Shown: in pieces, positions 1-7,787 of the stretch
Position numbering within the stretch: the stretch's first letter is position 1
How the letters are laid out: each line of letters opens with the position of its first letter
Assembly (NCBI GenBank): GCA_964629615.1
Contig: CAZVUD010000007.1
Location: 1 to 49,171 of the forward strand
Source of the DNA: SVTX01 sp964629615
GTDB taxonomy: Bacteria; Bacillota; Clostridia; Oscillospirales; CAG-272
Length of the DNA stretch: 49,171 nucleotides
Direction of reading: 5' to 3'
Notes under the pieces: generated by a model
The model's database searches: none
Told to the model about the DNA's origin: nothing
The model's input: only the letters and a program-made list of their open reading frames with translations
Position numbers and translations under genes: made by a program

Positions 1-769
1 TGATGTCCTCCATTGTGGCAAATGACATCTCAAGGTCTATCTGTGTGAATTCAGGCTGACGGTCAGCGCGGAGGTCCTCATCTCTGAAGCAACGTGCAAG
101 CTGTATGTATCTGTCAAATCCGGAGAGCATGAGCAGCTGCTTGTATATCTGAGGTGACTGCGGAAGCGCATAGAAGCTTCCCTTATGTATTCTCGACGGA
201 ACGAGATAGTCGCGCGCGCCCTCGGGCGTTGCCTTTATCATCATAGGAGTTTCTATCTCATAAAATCCGTTTTCGTACTAATATTCTCTCGCTATGCGCG
301 CGATATCGTGGCGCATCTTGATGTTCTTCTGAAGCTCGGGGCGGCGCAAGTCAATGTATCTGTACTTAAGCGCGGTTTCGTCCTTTACTCTCTTTGTGTC
401 GCTTACCTCAAATGGAGGAGTCTGTGCGGCTGAAAGCACCTTCATGCTCTCAACATATATCTCAATATTACCTGTGGGAAGATTGGGATTCTTAGCTCCC
501 TCACCTCTTGATCTCACAGTACCGTGTACGCAGATAACGTACTCAGCACGGCAACCGAATGCCTTATCAAACACGTCGGGATCTGTATCACCGTCGAACG
601 CAAGCTGAACTATACCTGTTCTGTCGCGCAGGTCGATGAATATAAGAGAGCCGAGGTCTCTCTGTCTTTGTACCCAACCCATAACGCAGACCTTGTTACC
701 TATCTCACTCTCAGGTACCTGTCCGCAATAATAGGATCTTTTGTCTTCTGCAGTTAAAAACTCTGCCAT
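1..769 (-). CDS. aspS: Aspartyl-tRNA synthetase, 5' part, with an in-frame TAG codon
   Basis: Charges tRNA-Asp with aspartate in the cytoplasm. The N-terminal OB-fold anticodon-binding domain (VMGWVQRQRDLGSLIFIDLRD) is followed by the start of the class II catalytic core, with the family signatures TPEGARDYLVPSR, LPQSPQ and FRDEDLRADRQPEFTQ. The gene runs off the left edge of the window. The start is ATG at 769, with AAAGGA nine bases upstream; the in-frame ATG at 787 lacks a site. At 278-280 the reading frame contains TAG, between REY and YENGF, where B. subtilis has Leu and E. coli has Met. The frame continues perfectly on both sides, so this is not a frameshift. It could be a base error, a suppressed or recoded stop, or a real nonsense mutation. 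It lies 27 bp after thiI, so the two are probably co-transcribed. Confidence 0.93.
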
Positions 770-796
770 GATTTTATGTCCTTTCAAATAGAATTT

Positions 797-1978
797 TTAA
801 AACGGTTCTGCTTTTACAGTGTAAGCGGTCGAAATAGCCTCTTCGACCAGCGCCTCGAAATCAAGCTTCTGCTCTTCCATGAGCACCTTTGCAAGCTCGG
901 GACGAGTCTTGGGATGCTTTGGTGTAAATACCGTACAGCAATCCTCATACGGCTGTATCGACGTTTCAAATGTATTTATCTTTCTTGATATCTCGATTAT
1001 CTCCTCTTTGTCCATTCCTATGCAAGGACGGAAAACGGGAAGCGATGCGGCATCATTTGTAACAGTCAAGGCTTCTGTGGTCTGGGAAGCGACCTGACCG
1101 AGGCTCTCTCCTGTTATAAGGCAGGATGCCGAATGCTGTTTTGCCACGCGCGATGCAATTGTCATCATATATCTGCGCAAAAGCAGTGTGAAATAATCCT
1201 CATCGCAATGCTTTACAAGCTCCTCTTGAATATGTGTGAGCGACACCACATGAACATATATGTCGCCTGTATATTCCGATACCAGCCTTGCAAGATCTAT
1301 TACCTTCTGGCGTGCAAGCTCACTTGTGTAGGGATAAGACTCAAAGTGGACAGCCTCGATGTGAAGTCCTCTTTTAGCCATCATATAGCCTGCCACAGGG
1401 GAATCTATACCGCCCGACAAAAGCAAAAGTCCACGTCCGTTAGAGCCGACAGGCATACCGCAAGCTCCCTTGAACTGACCTGCATGTATATATGCTGCAC
1501 TCTCTCTTATCTCAACACGCACAACAGTATCAGGCTTGTGAACATCCACCTTTATCCTGTTTCCCATAACGGACAGTATCTCGCCGCCAACTATTTTTGA
1601 AAGCTGCATAGAGTCATATCCAAAGGTCTTGTCGCTTCTCTTGCCCTCTACCTTGAAGGTCGCCTTGCCCTCAAGAAATTGGGGAATATATTCTCTTGCC
1701 GTGCGCTTTATGTCCTCAATATCCTTCTTGCACTCAACAGCTCTGCCGATCGCGGCTATTCCGAAGGTCTTAAGTGCCGCCTCAAACATGCCGTCCATAT
1801 CGCAGAGATCATTCTCGGGCTTGATATATATAGTGCTTTGAGCACGGGTTATGCTGAAAGCTCCGAATTTCTTAGCCTTCTGCTTTAATTGCTTGCAAAG
1901 CATATCCTCAAAGTACTTTTTATTTGCACCCTTAAGAACTATCTCTCCATATTTACAAAGCAATATTTCTTTATTCAT
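797..1978 (-). CDS. thiI: tRNA 4-thiouridine synthase / thiamine biosynthesis sulfurtransferase ThiI
   Basis: ThiI adenylates U8 of tRNA and transfers sulfur to make 4-thiouridine; in some species it also supplies sulfur for the thiazole of thiamine. The protein has 393 residues: an N-terminal ferredoxin-like region, a THUMP domain at about 60-165, and a PP-loop ATP pyrophosphatase domain with SGGIDSP at 188-194. The C-terminal rhodanese domain of the E. coli enzyme is absent, as is usual in Bacillota, where a dedicated cysteine desulfurase provides the sulfur. ATG at 1978 is preceded by GAGGTAA. It lies between an exonuclease-domain gene (46 bp upstream) and aspS, probably in one operon read from the promoter at 3167-3195. 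Confidence 0.95.
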   Translation of the reverse strand: MNKEILLCKYGEIVLKGANKKYFEDMLCKQLKQKAKKFGAFSITRAQSTIYIKPENDLCDMDGMFEAALKTFGIAAIGRAVECKKDIEDIKRTAREYIPQFLEGKATFKVEGKRSDKTFGYDSMQLSKIVGGEILSVMGNRIKVDVHKPDTVVRVEIRESAAYIHAGQFKGACGMPVGSNGRGLLLLSGGIDSPVAGYMMAKRGLHIEAVHFESYPYTSELARQKVIDLARLVSEYTGDIYVHVVSLTHIQEELVKHCDEDYFTLLLRRYMMTIASRVAKQHSASCLITGESLGQVASQTTEALTVTNDAASLPVFRPCIGMDKEEIIEISRKINTFETSIQPYEDCCTVFTPKHPKTRPELAKVLMEEQKLDFEALVEEAISTAYTVKAEPF

Positions 1979-2024
1979 AACTTACCTCATATGTATCTCC
2001 GATAAGCACAGAGCAGTCGGAGCG

Positions 2025-3095
2025 TCAGTTTTTGTAATAATTCGGGAAAAGCTTTTCCCACACCTTCATACAGCCTATCGTATCTGCTATGGATGTATGT
2101 GCAACTCCGTCCCACTCGACCGAGAGGGCTGCCATGGCATCAGTCAGAGAAGCATGGGTAAGATCGGGAAGATGCTCGTGAGCATATCGCACGAATTCAT
2201 TTGCGGCGCATCTTGTTTTTTCCTTAAGCTCTTCCTTTTCCGCCTCTGTATCGTAAATATACTTTATATGGCTGTAATCTGTCGATACACCGTAGGCTAT
2301 GAGATTATCGCAATTTGCAAATATCTCCTTGATGTCGGGTATCAGATCGTCAAGCATGGGCGCATCCTCAACCATTTTGGGTGTGATACCGTGTATCTTT
2401 TCGGTCTGCTTCCATTTTTTCTTGTGCGCAGGCTTAACGAGCGTGTCCATGATGACCTTGCCAGTTGCGTCTACTATGGATATGGATATTATCTCATCAT
2501 GATCGTAAACTCCCGTAAGCTCAAGATCAAAAAACAGCACTCTTTCTCTGTCCATGCCATAGCTTGCATTTCTGTGCAGATCTCCCTCTGCACGTCTGAT
2601 GGCAAGATCCTCCTCATAGCATGCGCGGCAGAGTTTTTTCTTATAGCGTATGTCCTTGCCGCATTTAACGCAATTGAGAGGCAGGCGCACCGCCGTTTTC
2701 TTGTCATAAAAATATATAAGCTCGCCGTTGTTTTTTACAGTAAAAGCTACCGGCTCCTCAACGACCTCATAATGCATCTGCAGCAAGCGCTCCTTTGTGT
2801 AATAGGAGCATGCTGCCGCATGCTTTATGCTCATTCTGCTTATCGTAGTTCCGCTCTCAAGTGTGCGTGATTCCTTTCGTGATTTAGGGAAATACCATTG
2901 CTCAGGGGGAGCTTCCGCAACACGCGCAGGGTCGAAGTAATATATTATGCTTCCGTCCTCTGCCTTATCATACGCCGCAGGATCTCCGCTCGGCATAAGA
3001 TGCATCTGTGTCAATATATTTCGCGTAAGGTAATTTTTGCTTTCCGCCTCTTCTCTTGTTATCCGCGGTATAACTGCTCCTGAACGCAGTTTCAT
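2025..3095 (-). CDS. Zinc-ribbon protein with DEDDh 3'-5' exonuclease domain (DnaQ-like)
   Basis: The C-terminal half is a DnaQ/RNase T-type exonuclease. It has motif I FFDLELTG (Asp190, Glu192, counted from ATG 3095), HGIT, motif II around Asp273 (AYGVSTDYSHIKY) and motif III H-x4-D (His333, Asp338). In front sits a four-cysteine zinc ribbon (Cys142, 145, 156, 159), and before that about 140 residues with no fold I recognise. Standalone DnaQ proteins are usually near 200 residues, so this is a larger composite. The substrate is unknown; DNA or RNA end trimming is inferred. The start is uncertain: ATG 3095 with AAGGA four bases upstream, TTG 3107 with GGAG six bases upstream, or TTG 3119 with no site. 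First gene of a probable operon with thiI and aspS. Confidence 0.8.
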   Translation of the reverse strand: MKLRSGAVIPRITREEAESKNYLTRNILTQMHLMPSGDPAAYDKAEDGSIIYYFDPARVAEAPPEQWYFPKSRKESRTLESGTTISRMSIKHAAACSYYTKERLLQMHYEVVEEPVAFTVKNNGELIYFYDKKTAVRLPLNCVKCGKDIRYKKKLCRACYEEDLAIRRAEGDLHRNASYGMDRERVLFFDLELTGVYDHDEIISISIVDATGKVIMDTLVKPAHKKKWKQTEKIHGITPKMVEDAPMLDDLIPDIKEIFANCDNLIAYGVSTDYSHIKYIYDTEAEKEELKEKTRCAANEFVRYAHEHLPDLTHASLTDAMAALSVEWDGVAHTSIADTIGCMKVWEKLFPNYYKN

Positions 3096-3166
3096 CGTAT
3101 CCTTCAAAATATTCTCCAATCGATCTATGTAATATATAATATAATGTAAAAAAACATATTCATTAT

Positions 3167-3195
3167 ATTATAACACACATTTTATTGATTTACAA
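3167..3195 (-). promoter_or_regulatory. Sigma-A-type promoter for the exonuclease-thiI-aspS operon
   Basis: On the minus strand, TTGTAA (3190-3195) and TATAAT (3167-3172) are separated by exactly 17 bases. This AT-rich stretch is the only gap upstream of the operon. Confidence 0.7.
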
Positions 3196-3237
3196 TACAT
3201 TTTGGCAAATTTTTTGAAGCTTATAACACAAAAGAAA

Positions 3238-3273
3238 GATATCGCACCTGCCGATTACGGCAGGTGCGATATC
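3238..3273 (-). terminator. Rho-independent terminator of ddh
   Basis: A perfect 16-bp stem (GATATCGCACCTGCCG and its complement) with an ATTA loop begins six bases after the ddh stop. On the minus strand it is followed by TTTCTTTTGTG. Confidence 0.85.
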
Positions 3274-3278
3274 ATATA

Positions 3279-4262
3279 TCAAAGCATTTCTCTTCTGAGC
3301 TCTTCACCCGACTTAGGTGAGAGAAGTGCAAAAGGTATGTCCAGCACTGTTTTTGCGCCAATATCGCCCTTTTGCGACATTCTGTAAGCGGCGCGAGCGC
3401 ATGCAACCAGCACAGACGAGGTGAATTCAGGGTTTGAATCCAGCTTGAGCGAGAATTCCATTATATGCCTGTTTTCAAGCTCAGATCCGCTCCTTCCGCT
3501 CCTTATAACCATTCCGCCATGGGGGATACCGCTGTGATCGCGGCGCATCTCCTCCATGGAGATAAATATAACAGTAGTATCATAATCCGCGAAATAGTTG
3601 GGCATGGTCTTTATCTCTTCTTCGATCCTTGCCCTGTCCGCGCCATCCTCCGCAACTACATAGCAAAGGCGAGTGTGCTTTTCTCTTGTGGTGAGCTTCG
3701 GCTCGTCGCCGCGTCTTACGCTTTCCACAGCACTCTCTACGGGAATTGTATACTGTCTTGCATCAAGCACACCTTCAATCCTGCGCACAGCATCACTGTG
3801 TCCTTGGCTTACTCCCTTGCCCCAGAACGTATAATCAGCTCCGTTTGGCAATACAGCCTCTCCAAGCACTCTGTTTAAGGAAAACAGCCCGGGGTCCCAG
3901 CCTGCCGAGATGACTGCCACATTTCCGCCGGCTCTTGCCGCCTCATCCACAGCCTCAAAATGCTCGGGAATGCGCGCATGGGTGTCAAAGCTGTCCACCA
4001 CATTGAACATCCTTGCCATATTCGGCGTTTGCTTTGGAAGATCCGTGGCAGATCCGCCGCAAAGTATCATAACATCTATATCATCCTTCATATCCTCGGC
4101 ACAGGATGCGGGATATACCTTAGACTCCGAAAACACGGTCTTCACACTTGAAGCATCACGTCTTGAAAATATTCCGACGAGCTGCATATCGTCATTTTGC
4201 CTTACAGCGCACTCAACTCCGCGACCGAGATTGCCGTATCCAAAAATTCCTATTCTTATCAT
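3279..4262 (-). CDS. ddh: meso-Diaminopimelate D-dehydrogenase
   Basis: Reversibly converts L-tetrahydrodipicolinate, ammonia and NADPH to meso-diaminopimelate, the one-step branch of lysine and peptidoglycan precursor synthesis that bypasses DapF. The 327-residue protein matches the family length and has the Rossmann motif GIFGYGNLGRG at the N-terminus, VDSFDTHARIP, SAGWDPGLFSLNR and YTFWGKGVSQGHSDAVRR. The start is ATG 4262, preceded by GGAGAG; an extension to 4310 has no homology. A hairpin-rich leader separates it from the upstream CofE-like gene, and a strong terminator follows. Its presence matters for reading the DapF-like domain fused to CarB in this window. Confidence 0.95.
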   Translation of the reverse strand: MIRIGIFGYGNLGRGVECAVRQNDDMQLVGIFSRRDASSVKTVFSESKVYPASCAEDMKDDIDVMILCGGSATDLPKQTPNMARMFNVVDSFDTHARIPEHFEAVDEAARAGGNVAVISAGWDPGLFSLNRVLGEAVLPNGADYTFWGKGVSQGHSDAVRRIEGVLDARQYTIPVESAVESVRRGDEPKLTTREKHTRLCYVVAEDGADRARIEEEIKTMPNYFADYDTTVIFISMEEMRRDHSGIPHGGMVIRSGRSGSELENRHIMEFSLKLDSNPEFTSSVLVACARAAYRMSQKGDIGAKTVLDIPFALLSPKSGEELRREML

Positions 4263-4285
4263 AAAATGCTCTCCAAGAAAAATAT

Positions 4286-4345
4286 GCAGAGCCGACAGAC
4301 CGCCGCCCACAGTTATATATGGAGCTCTGCGGACATCGGCCCTGC
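4286..4345 (-). promoter_or_regulatory. Hairpin leader in front of ddh (terminator or attenuator)
   Basis: On the minus strand, GCAGGGCCGA (4336-4345) pairs with TCGGCTCTGC (4286-4295) with one G-U pair. An inner CCGC/GCGG pairing lies within. ATATTTTT follows directly, then the ddh ribosome binding site. This could end the CofE-like transcript or act as an attenuator for ddh. At about 105 bases the gap is too short for a lysine riboswitch. Confidence 0.45.
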
Positions 4346-4367
4346 AAAATTATATTATTTTAAGTTA

Positions 4368-5567
4368 TCAGTTTGTGTAATTGTCAAAATATCCCGAAAC
4401 GAGAACTACGGGAGTACCCTTATCGCCCGAGCCTGAGGTCAGGTCGCAAAGCGAGCCTATGAGGTCTGTAAGCTGACGGGGAGTAGTTCCCTGCGACGCC
4501 ATGTTTCCTACAAGGCTGGAGCCGTCCTTTTCTCTTATGGACTTTGATATAGCCTCACGAAGCTCCTCGCCCGAAAGATCCTTGAAGTCGTTATCTGCAA
4601 GGTATTTGAGCTTAAGCTCGTTGGGTGTACCTATAAGTCCGTCTGTATATGCAGGAGATACGACCGGGTCTGCAAGCTCCCAGATCTTACCCTGAGGATC
4701 CTTGAAGGCGCCGTCGCCGTATACCATTACTTCAACATGCTTGCCTGTCTTTTCAAGCATGATGCGCTGTATGTCAAGCACAAGGTCCTTGCAATCTCTC
4801 GGGAAGAGCTTTATCTTATCCTCTGTAGACTTGTTTGAACCAAGCAGACCGTACTTTTCATTGCATCCGCTTCCGTTTACGGGAGAGGTCATGATGTCAT
4901 CAAGACTGCATACTACCTTTGCGCCGCCCTCAAGAAGGATCCTCTTTGTGCGCGCTCTTGTATGTATATCGCAGTTGATGATATGATCGCAATACTTAAG
5001 TATGGACTTTGCCTGATTTGCAAATATTATCTCTACCTCTGCTCCGCATTCGCGAACGAGATCTCCGTAATATTCAACATAATCAACACCCGTGAATTCG
5101 TGCTTTACATATCCGAAAAGCTCGCGATATTTCTCAAGTGTGAGCACATCGCTGTAGGGGTTTACACCCGAATCATCTATCATATCCATGGAAATAAGGT
5201 GATTTCCCACCTCATCTGAAGGATAGCTGAGCATGAGAACGACCTTCTTACAGCCCTTTGCGATTCCGCGCAAGCATATAGCAAATCGGTTACGGGAAAG
5301 TATGGGGAAAATAACACCTACGGTGTTGCCTCCAAGCTTGGCTCTTACATCTGCCGCTATATCATCTACTGAGCAGTAATTGCCCTGCGCGCGCGCAACG
5401 ATGGACTCTGTGATAGAGATAACGTCACGGTCGCGTATAGAAAAATTATCGCTCTGCGCTGCTTCAAGTACACTTGTAGATACTATTGTTGCAAGATCGT
5501 CACCCTCTCTGATTATAGGACAACGGATTCCGCGCGATACTGTGCCTACTCTGCGTTCGTTACTCAT
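4368..5567 (-). CDS. CofE-like (coenzyme F420-0:L-glutamate ligase family) protein
   Basis: The 399-residue protein matches the F420 gamma-glutamyl ligase family (PF01996) as found in Clostridia. It has an N-terminal GIRCPIIREGDDLATIV segment, DVISITESIVAR (the usual VVAISEKVVA-like motif), a long middle insertion, and a C-terminal region with GDGAFKDPQGKIWELADPVVSPAY. Characterised CofE proteins add glutamate to F420-0, but they are about 250 residues and these bacteria are not known to make F420. The substrate here is therefore unknown; another gamma-glutamylation or amide ligation is inferred only. ATG 5567 has GAGG nine to twelve bases upstream. It lies upstream of ddh on the same strand, hinting at a link to amino acid or cell wall metabolism. 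Confidence 0.8.
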   Translation of the reverse strand: MSNERRVGTVSRGIRCPIIREGDDLATIVSTSVLEAAQSDNFSIRDRDVISITESIVARAQGNYCSVDDIAADVRAKLGGNTVGVIFPILSRNRFAICLRGIAKGCKKVVLMLSYPSDEVGNHLISMDMIDDSGVNPYSDVLTLEKYRELFGYVKHEFTGVDYVEYYGDLVRECGAEVEIIFANQAKSILKYCDHIINCDIHTRARTKRILLEGGAKVVCSLDDIMTSPVNGSGCNEKYGLLGSNKSTEDKIKLFPRDCKDLVLDIQRIMLEKTGKHVEVMVYGDGAFKDPQGKIWELADPVVSPAYTDGLIGTPNELKLKYLADNDFKDLSGEELREAISKSIREKDGSSLVGNMASQGTTPRQLTDLIGSLCDLTSGSGDKGTPVVLVSGYFDNYTN

Positions 5568-5598
5568 ATTATTATACCTCTTCGTGAAAAAATATAAT

Positions 5599-5620
5599 CA
5601 GCCCCGATAATACGGGACTG
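5599..5620 (-). promoter_or_regulatory. Terminator-like hairpin in the CofE-like gene leader
   Basis: An 8-bp stem (CAGTCCCG with CGGGGCTG, loop TATTAT) is followed on the minus strand by ATTATATTTTTTC. It lies between the promoter at 5648-5676 and the start codon at 5567, the geometry of an attenuator. No ligand-binding domain was recognised. Confidence 0.4.
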
Positions 5621-5647
5621 TGTAAGATATAATTCTTCTTACGGTTA

Positions 5648-5676
5648 ATTATATCACAGTTTTTTATCAATTGCAA
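5648..5676 (-). promoter_or_regulatory. Sigma-A-type promoter for the CofE-like gene
   Basis: TTGCAA (5671-5676) and TATAAT (5648-5653) on the minus strand with a 17-base spacer. The remainder of the 5568-5868 gap (5677-5831) is AT-rich sequence in which I see no gene. Confidence 0.7.
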
Positions 5677-5831
5677 TAGGTGTAGGAAAATTTTTTATAA
5701 TTTTTTTCAACTGTTTTTCGTATCTTTTGCAAGTTGATTTTTGTAAAATTGCACAAAATTGTAATAAATCATGTTTTTTACCCGATTTTATGCAATATTT
5801 TCGCACTTAAAATTCATCAAGTGACAGCAGT

Positions 5832-5858
5832 AAGCGGTGGAATGATGTCCCACCGCTT
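5832..5858 (-). terminator. Hairpin after the 75-residue gene
   Basis: Stem AGCGGTGG/CCACCGCT ten bases past the stop at 5869. A T-run follows only on the plus strand side, so as a minus-strand terminator it is imperfect. Confidence 0.4.
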
Positions 5859-5868
5859 TTGTAGTATA

Positions 5869-6096
5869 TCAGTTAGCCTTCCATTCTTCAGCCTTGGCTG
5901 CAGACATTCTCTTGATGTTCTCCTCAGGATAAACAGATTCTGCGCCGCCGTTTACATAAAGGAAATACTTTCCGCCGTCTGTAACGTAGAGAGTTTCCTC
6001 ATAACCGTCAGCATCGCCGAAATTACCGAATGTACGCTTTTCAACGATAGTGGATGCTTCCGTATCGTATTCTACCTTGCATATGATCTTCTTCAT
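5869..6096 (-). CDS. Small hypothetical protein, 75 residues
   Basis: I do not recognise a family. The protein starts MKKIICKVEYDTEASTIVEKR and is acidic in the middle. It has no signal peptide or membrane segment and a single cysteine at residue 6. The C-terminal third, with YPEENIKRMSAAKAEEW, is probably helical. The gene is well supported: GGAGGG precedes the ATG at 6096, a 17-base-spaced promoter lies at 6129-6157, and a hairpin follows the stop. It is probably a monocistronic cytoplasmic protein. Confidence 0.75.
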   Translation of the reverse strand: MKKIICKVEYDTEASTIVEKRTFGNFGDADGYEETLYVTDGGKYFLYVNGGAESVYPEENIKRMSAAKAEEWKAN

Positions 6097-6128
6097 GCCT
6101 AATTACCCTCCATTTGTTATTTCGTATT

Positions 6129-6157
6129 ATTGTATCATAAAACCCGAAAAAATGCAA
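6129..6157 (-). promoter_or_regulatory. Sigma-A-type promoter for the 75-residue gene
   Basis: TTGCAT (6152-6157) and TACAAT (6129-6134) on the minus strand, spacer 17 bases. Confidence 0.6.
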
Positions 6158-6171
6158 TACCTTTTAAGATT

Positions 6172-6693
6172 TTATTTTTTCGCCTTTCTGAATCTTCTGT
6201 CAATAACTCTGTTATATTTTCCCGAAAATGACATGATCTCATATAATCCGCATTTTGACCCGAGCTTTTCTTCAAGCTTACTCTTTACAGGTGTCTCAAG
6301 CTTTTTTATAAGCCTTTCAAGATCCTTTGCCTCGTCATCCTCTCTGCCCGAGAGAATGAACATATCTCTTTCGCATGCTCTGCCGTCATCGCGATGGGCT
6401 TCTGACGCATATTTCGTCACAAACACCACTCTGTCGCACATAACATCGTCTATTGCAGAGCACACAGCCTCAGCCGATATCTCGTGCTCGCCTGTTATAT
6501 TAAGCATCCTTCCGCACGACAGCATGCACCCCTTGCCCGATACCGTCACAGTCAGAATGAGAGATGGGAATTTTTCGTTTGGTATAGTGACCTCGCAAAA
6601 ATCCTCGCCGTGCTTATCTATATCATACGTTACCTTTTTTGACATATCGGGATATATCTTCCGTATATATCCAAGTGTATCTTCTATGGTCAT
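6172..6693 (-). CDS. Hypothetical protein, 173 residues
   Basis: Not recognised. It is a soluble protein with no signal peptide. The first ~75 residues look like an alpha/beta domain (MTIEDTLGYIRKIYPD, then beta strands such as PSLILTVTVSGKG). The C-terminus is rich in Lys and Arg (NRVIDRRFRKAKK), which might bind nucleic acid. ATG 6693 has AAAGGATG just upstream. It starts 24 bp after the stop of the DNA glycosylase gene on the same strand, so the two are likely co-transcribed and a repair-linked role is possible, but this is only an inference from position. Confidence 0.7.
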   Translation of the reverse strand: MTIEDTLGYIRKIYPDMSKKVTYDIDKHGEDFCEVTIPNEKFPSLILTVTVSGKGCMLSCGRMLNITGEHEISAEAVCSAIDDVMCDRVVFVTKYASEAHRDDGRACERDMFILSGREDDEAKDLERLIKKLETPVKSKLEEKLGSKCGLYEIMSFSGKYNRVIDRRFRKAKK

Positions 6694-6717
6694 AACATCA
6701 TCCTTTCAGCTTAGTTA

Positions 6718-7647
6718 TCATCCGTTTATGTATCTTTCATAATAGAACAGATACTGCTGGGCTACTCCCGCATACATTCCGAGCGTGTGCGCATCCAGCT
6801 CATTTCCGAAATATTTAGCTATAACTCTCTTTATCCACACATCTATCGGAAATGCATCCAAATGTCCGCATCCGTAAAGCAATGCACAAGCAGCCACCTT
6901 TGGTCCCACTCCCTTTATCTCTTGCAGCATAACGGCGGCACTTTCGGTATCTATATTTTCGTATTCATATATACTTGTATGCCCGTTTTGCACTCTTACG
7001 CATGCATCGTATATATATTTTGCGCGAAATCCTGTTTTTATATCAGTAAGCCCATCTACACCGAGAAGCGCGACGCGCTCGGGGGACGGAAAGGGAGAAA
7101 ATCCGCCGTTTGACTCATTATGCGCGCCTGATATATGCCCCTTCATATTTTCGGGTGCGACACTTTTGATGTCATCGCAAGCAAAGCTGAGCGCACCAAC
7201 TATCTTTTTTATCCTCGGGATATTGTTATTCTGCGAGATTATAAATGAGCAAAGCGCCTCCCACGGATCCTGATGCAATATCCTTATTCCGTCTGCCACA
7301 TCCATGGCTTCTTTAAGATTTTCATTATCGGAGCGCGAAAGTATATCTCTGTTTATCTCGTCATAATCTCTGTCAAGCGCAAGAAATCTCTCAATGCGGT
7401 CGTGATACTCACATATATCTACATTGTAAAGATATATATGCTCCTTGTCCTCGGCGACCGATATGTATTTTCCAAAAGCCATGCCTGCGTACTCGACATC
7501 ATGCCTTGAGTCCTCCACCTTCTCAAAGCGGAAGCTCTGACCGCAATCAAATATTTTTTCCACCGAAAAGTGCTTTGGACGCGAAAGCCTCAGGGCATTG
7601 AGTCCGGAGCTTGATATATCCTTTATGTCCATAAGACATGTATTCAT
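6718..7647 (-). CDS. 8-oxoguanine DNA glycosylase/AP lyase (OGG family)
   Basis: Base excision repair enzyme that removes 8-oxoguanine and nicks the abasic site. The N-terminal domain carries the OGG hallmark FDCGQSFRF (33-41). The helix-hairpin-helix motif EIKGVGPKVAACALLYG carries catalytic Lys250, and catalytic Asp269 lies in FPIDVWIKR. At 309 residues it fits the bacterial OGG1-like family. The start ATG 7647 is preceded by GAGGTA. It is divergent from the DUF6062-type gene across a very AT-rich gap of about 140 bp, and a 173-residue hypothetical follows it. Confidence 0.92.
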   Translation of the reverse strand: MNTCLMDIKDISSSGLNALRLSRPKHFSVEKIFDCGQSFRFEKVEDSRHDVEYAGMAFGKYISVAEDKEHIYLYNVDICEYHDRIERFLALDRDYDEINRDILSRSDNENLKEAMDVADGIRILHQDPWEALCSFIISQNNNIPRIKKIVGALSFACDDIKSVAPENMKGHISGAHNESNGGFSPFPSPERVALLGVDGLTDIKTGFRAKYIYDACVRVQNGHTSIYEYENIDTESAAVMLQEIKGVGPKVAACALLYGCGHLDAFPIDVWIKRVIAKYFGNELDAHTLGMYAGVAQQYLFYYERYING

Positions 7648-7787
7648 AAAAATACCTCATAAATTTACTTTTTATACTTGAATATAACATGCAAGTTATG
7701 AAATAATAATTATAATATAATTATATATCATTTTGCGTGATATTTCAAGATGTAATTTTTACTTTTAAATACGACACGGAGGTATTT

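Noticed and set aside
1851..2870. 339-codon open frame opposite the exonuclease gene
   Set aside because: The minus-strand gene has clear exonuclease and zinc-ribbon motifs; the plus-strand translation is a Cys/Tyr/Leu-rich shadow without a ribosome site.
3120..3278. T-box leader for aspS or thiI
   Set aside because: aspS follows thiI by 27 bp. The operon leader is short and AT-rich, with no T-box sequence (TGGNACC-like) or specifier stem.
4263..4367. Lysine riboswitch before ddh
   Set aside because: The gap is about 105 bases, too short for the roughly 170-base L-box, and the conserved core was not found.
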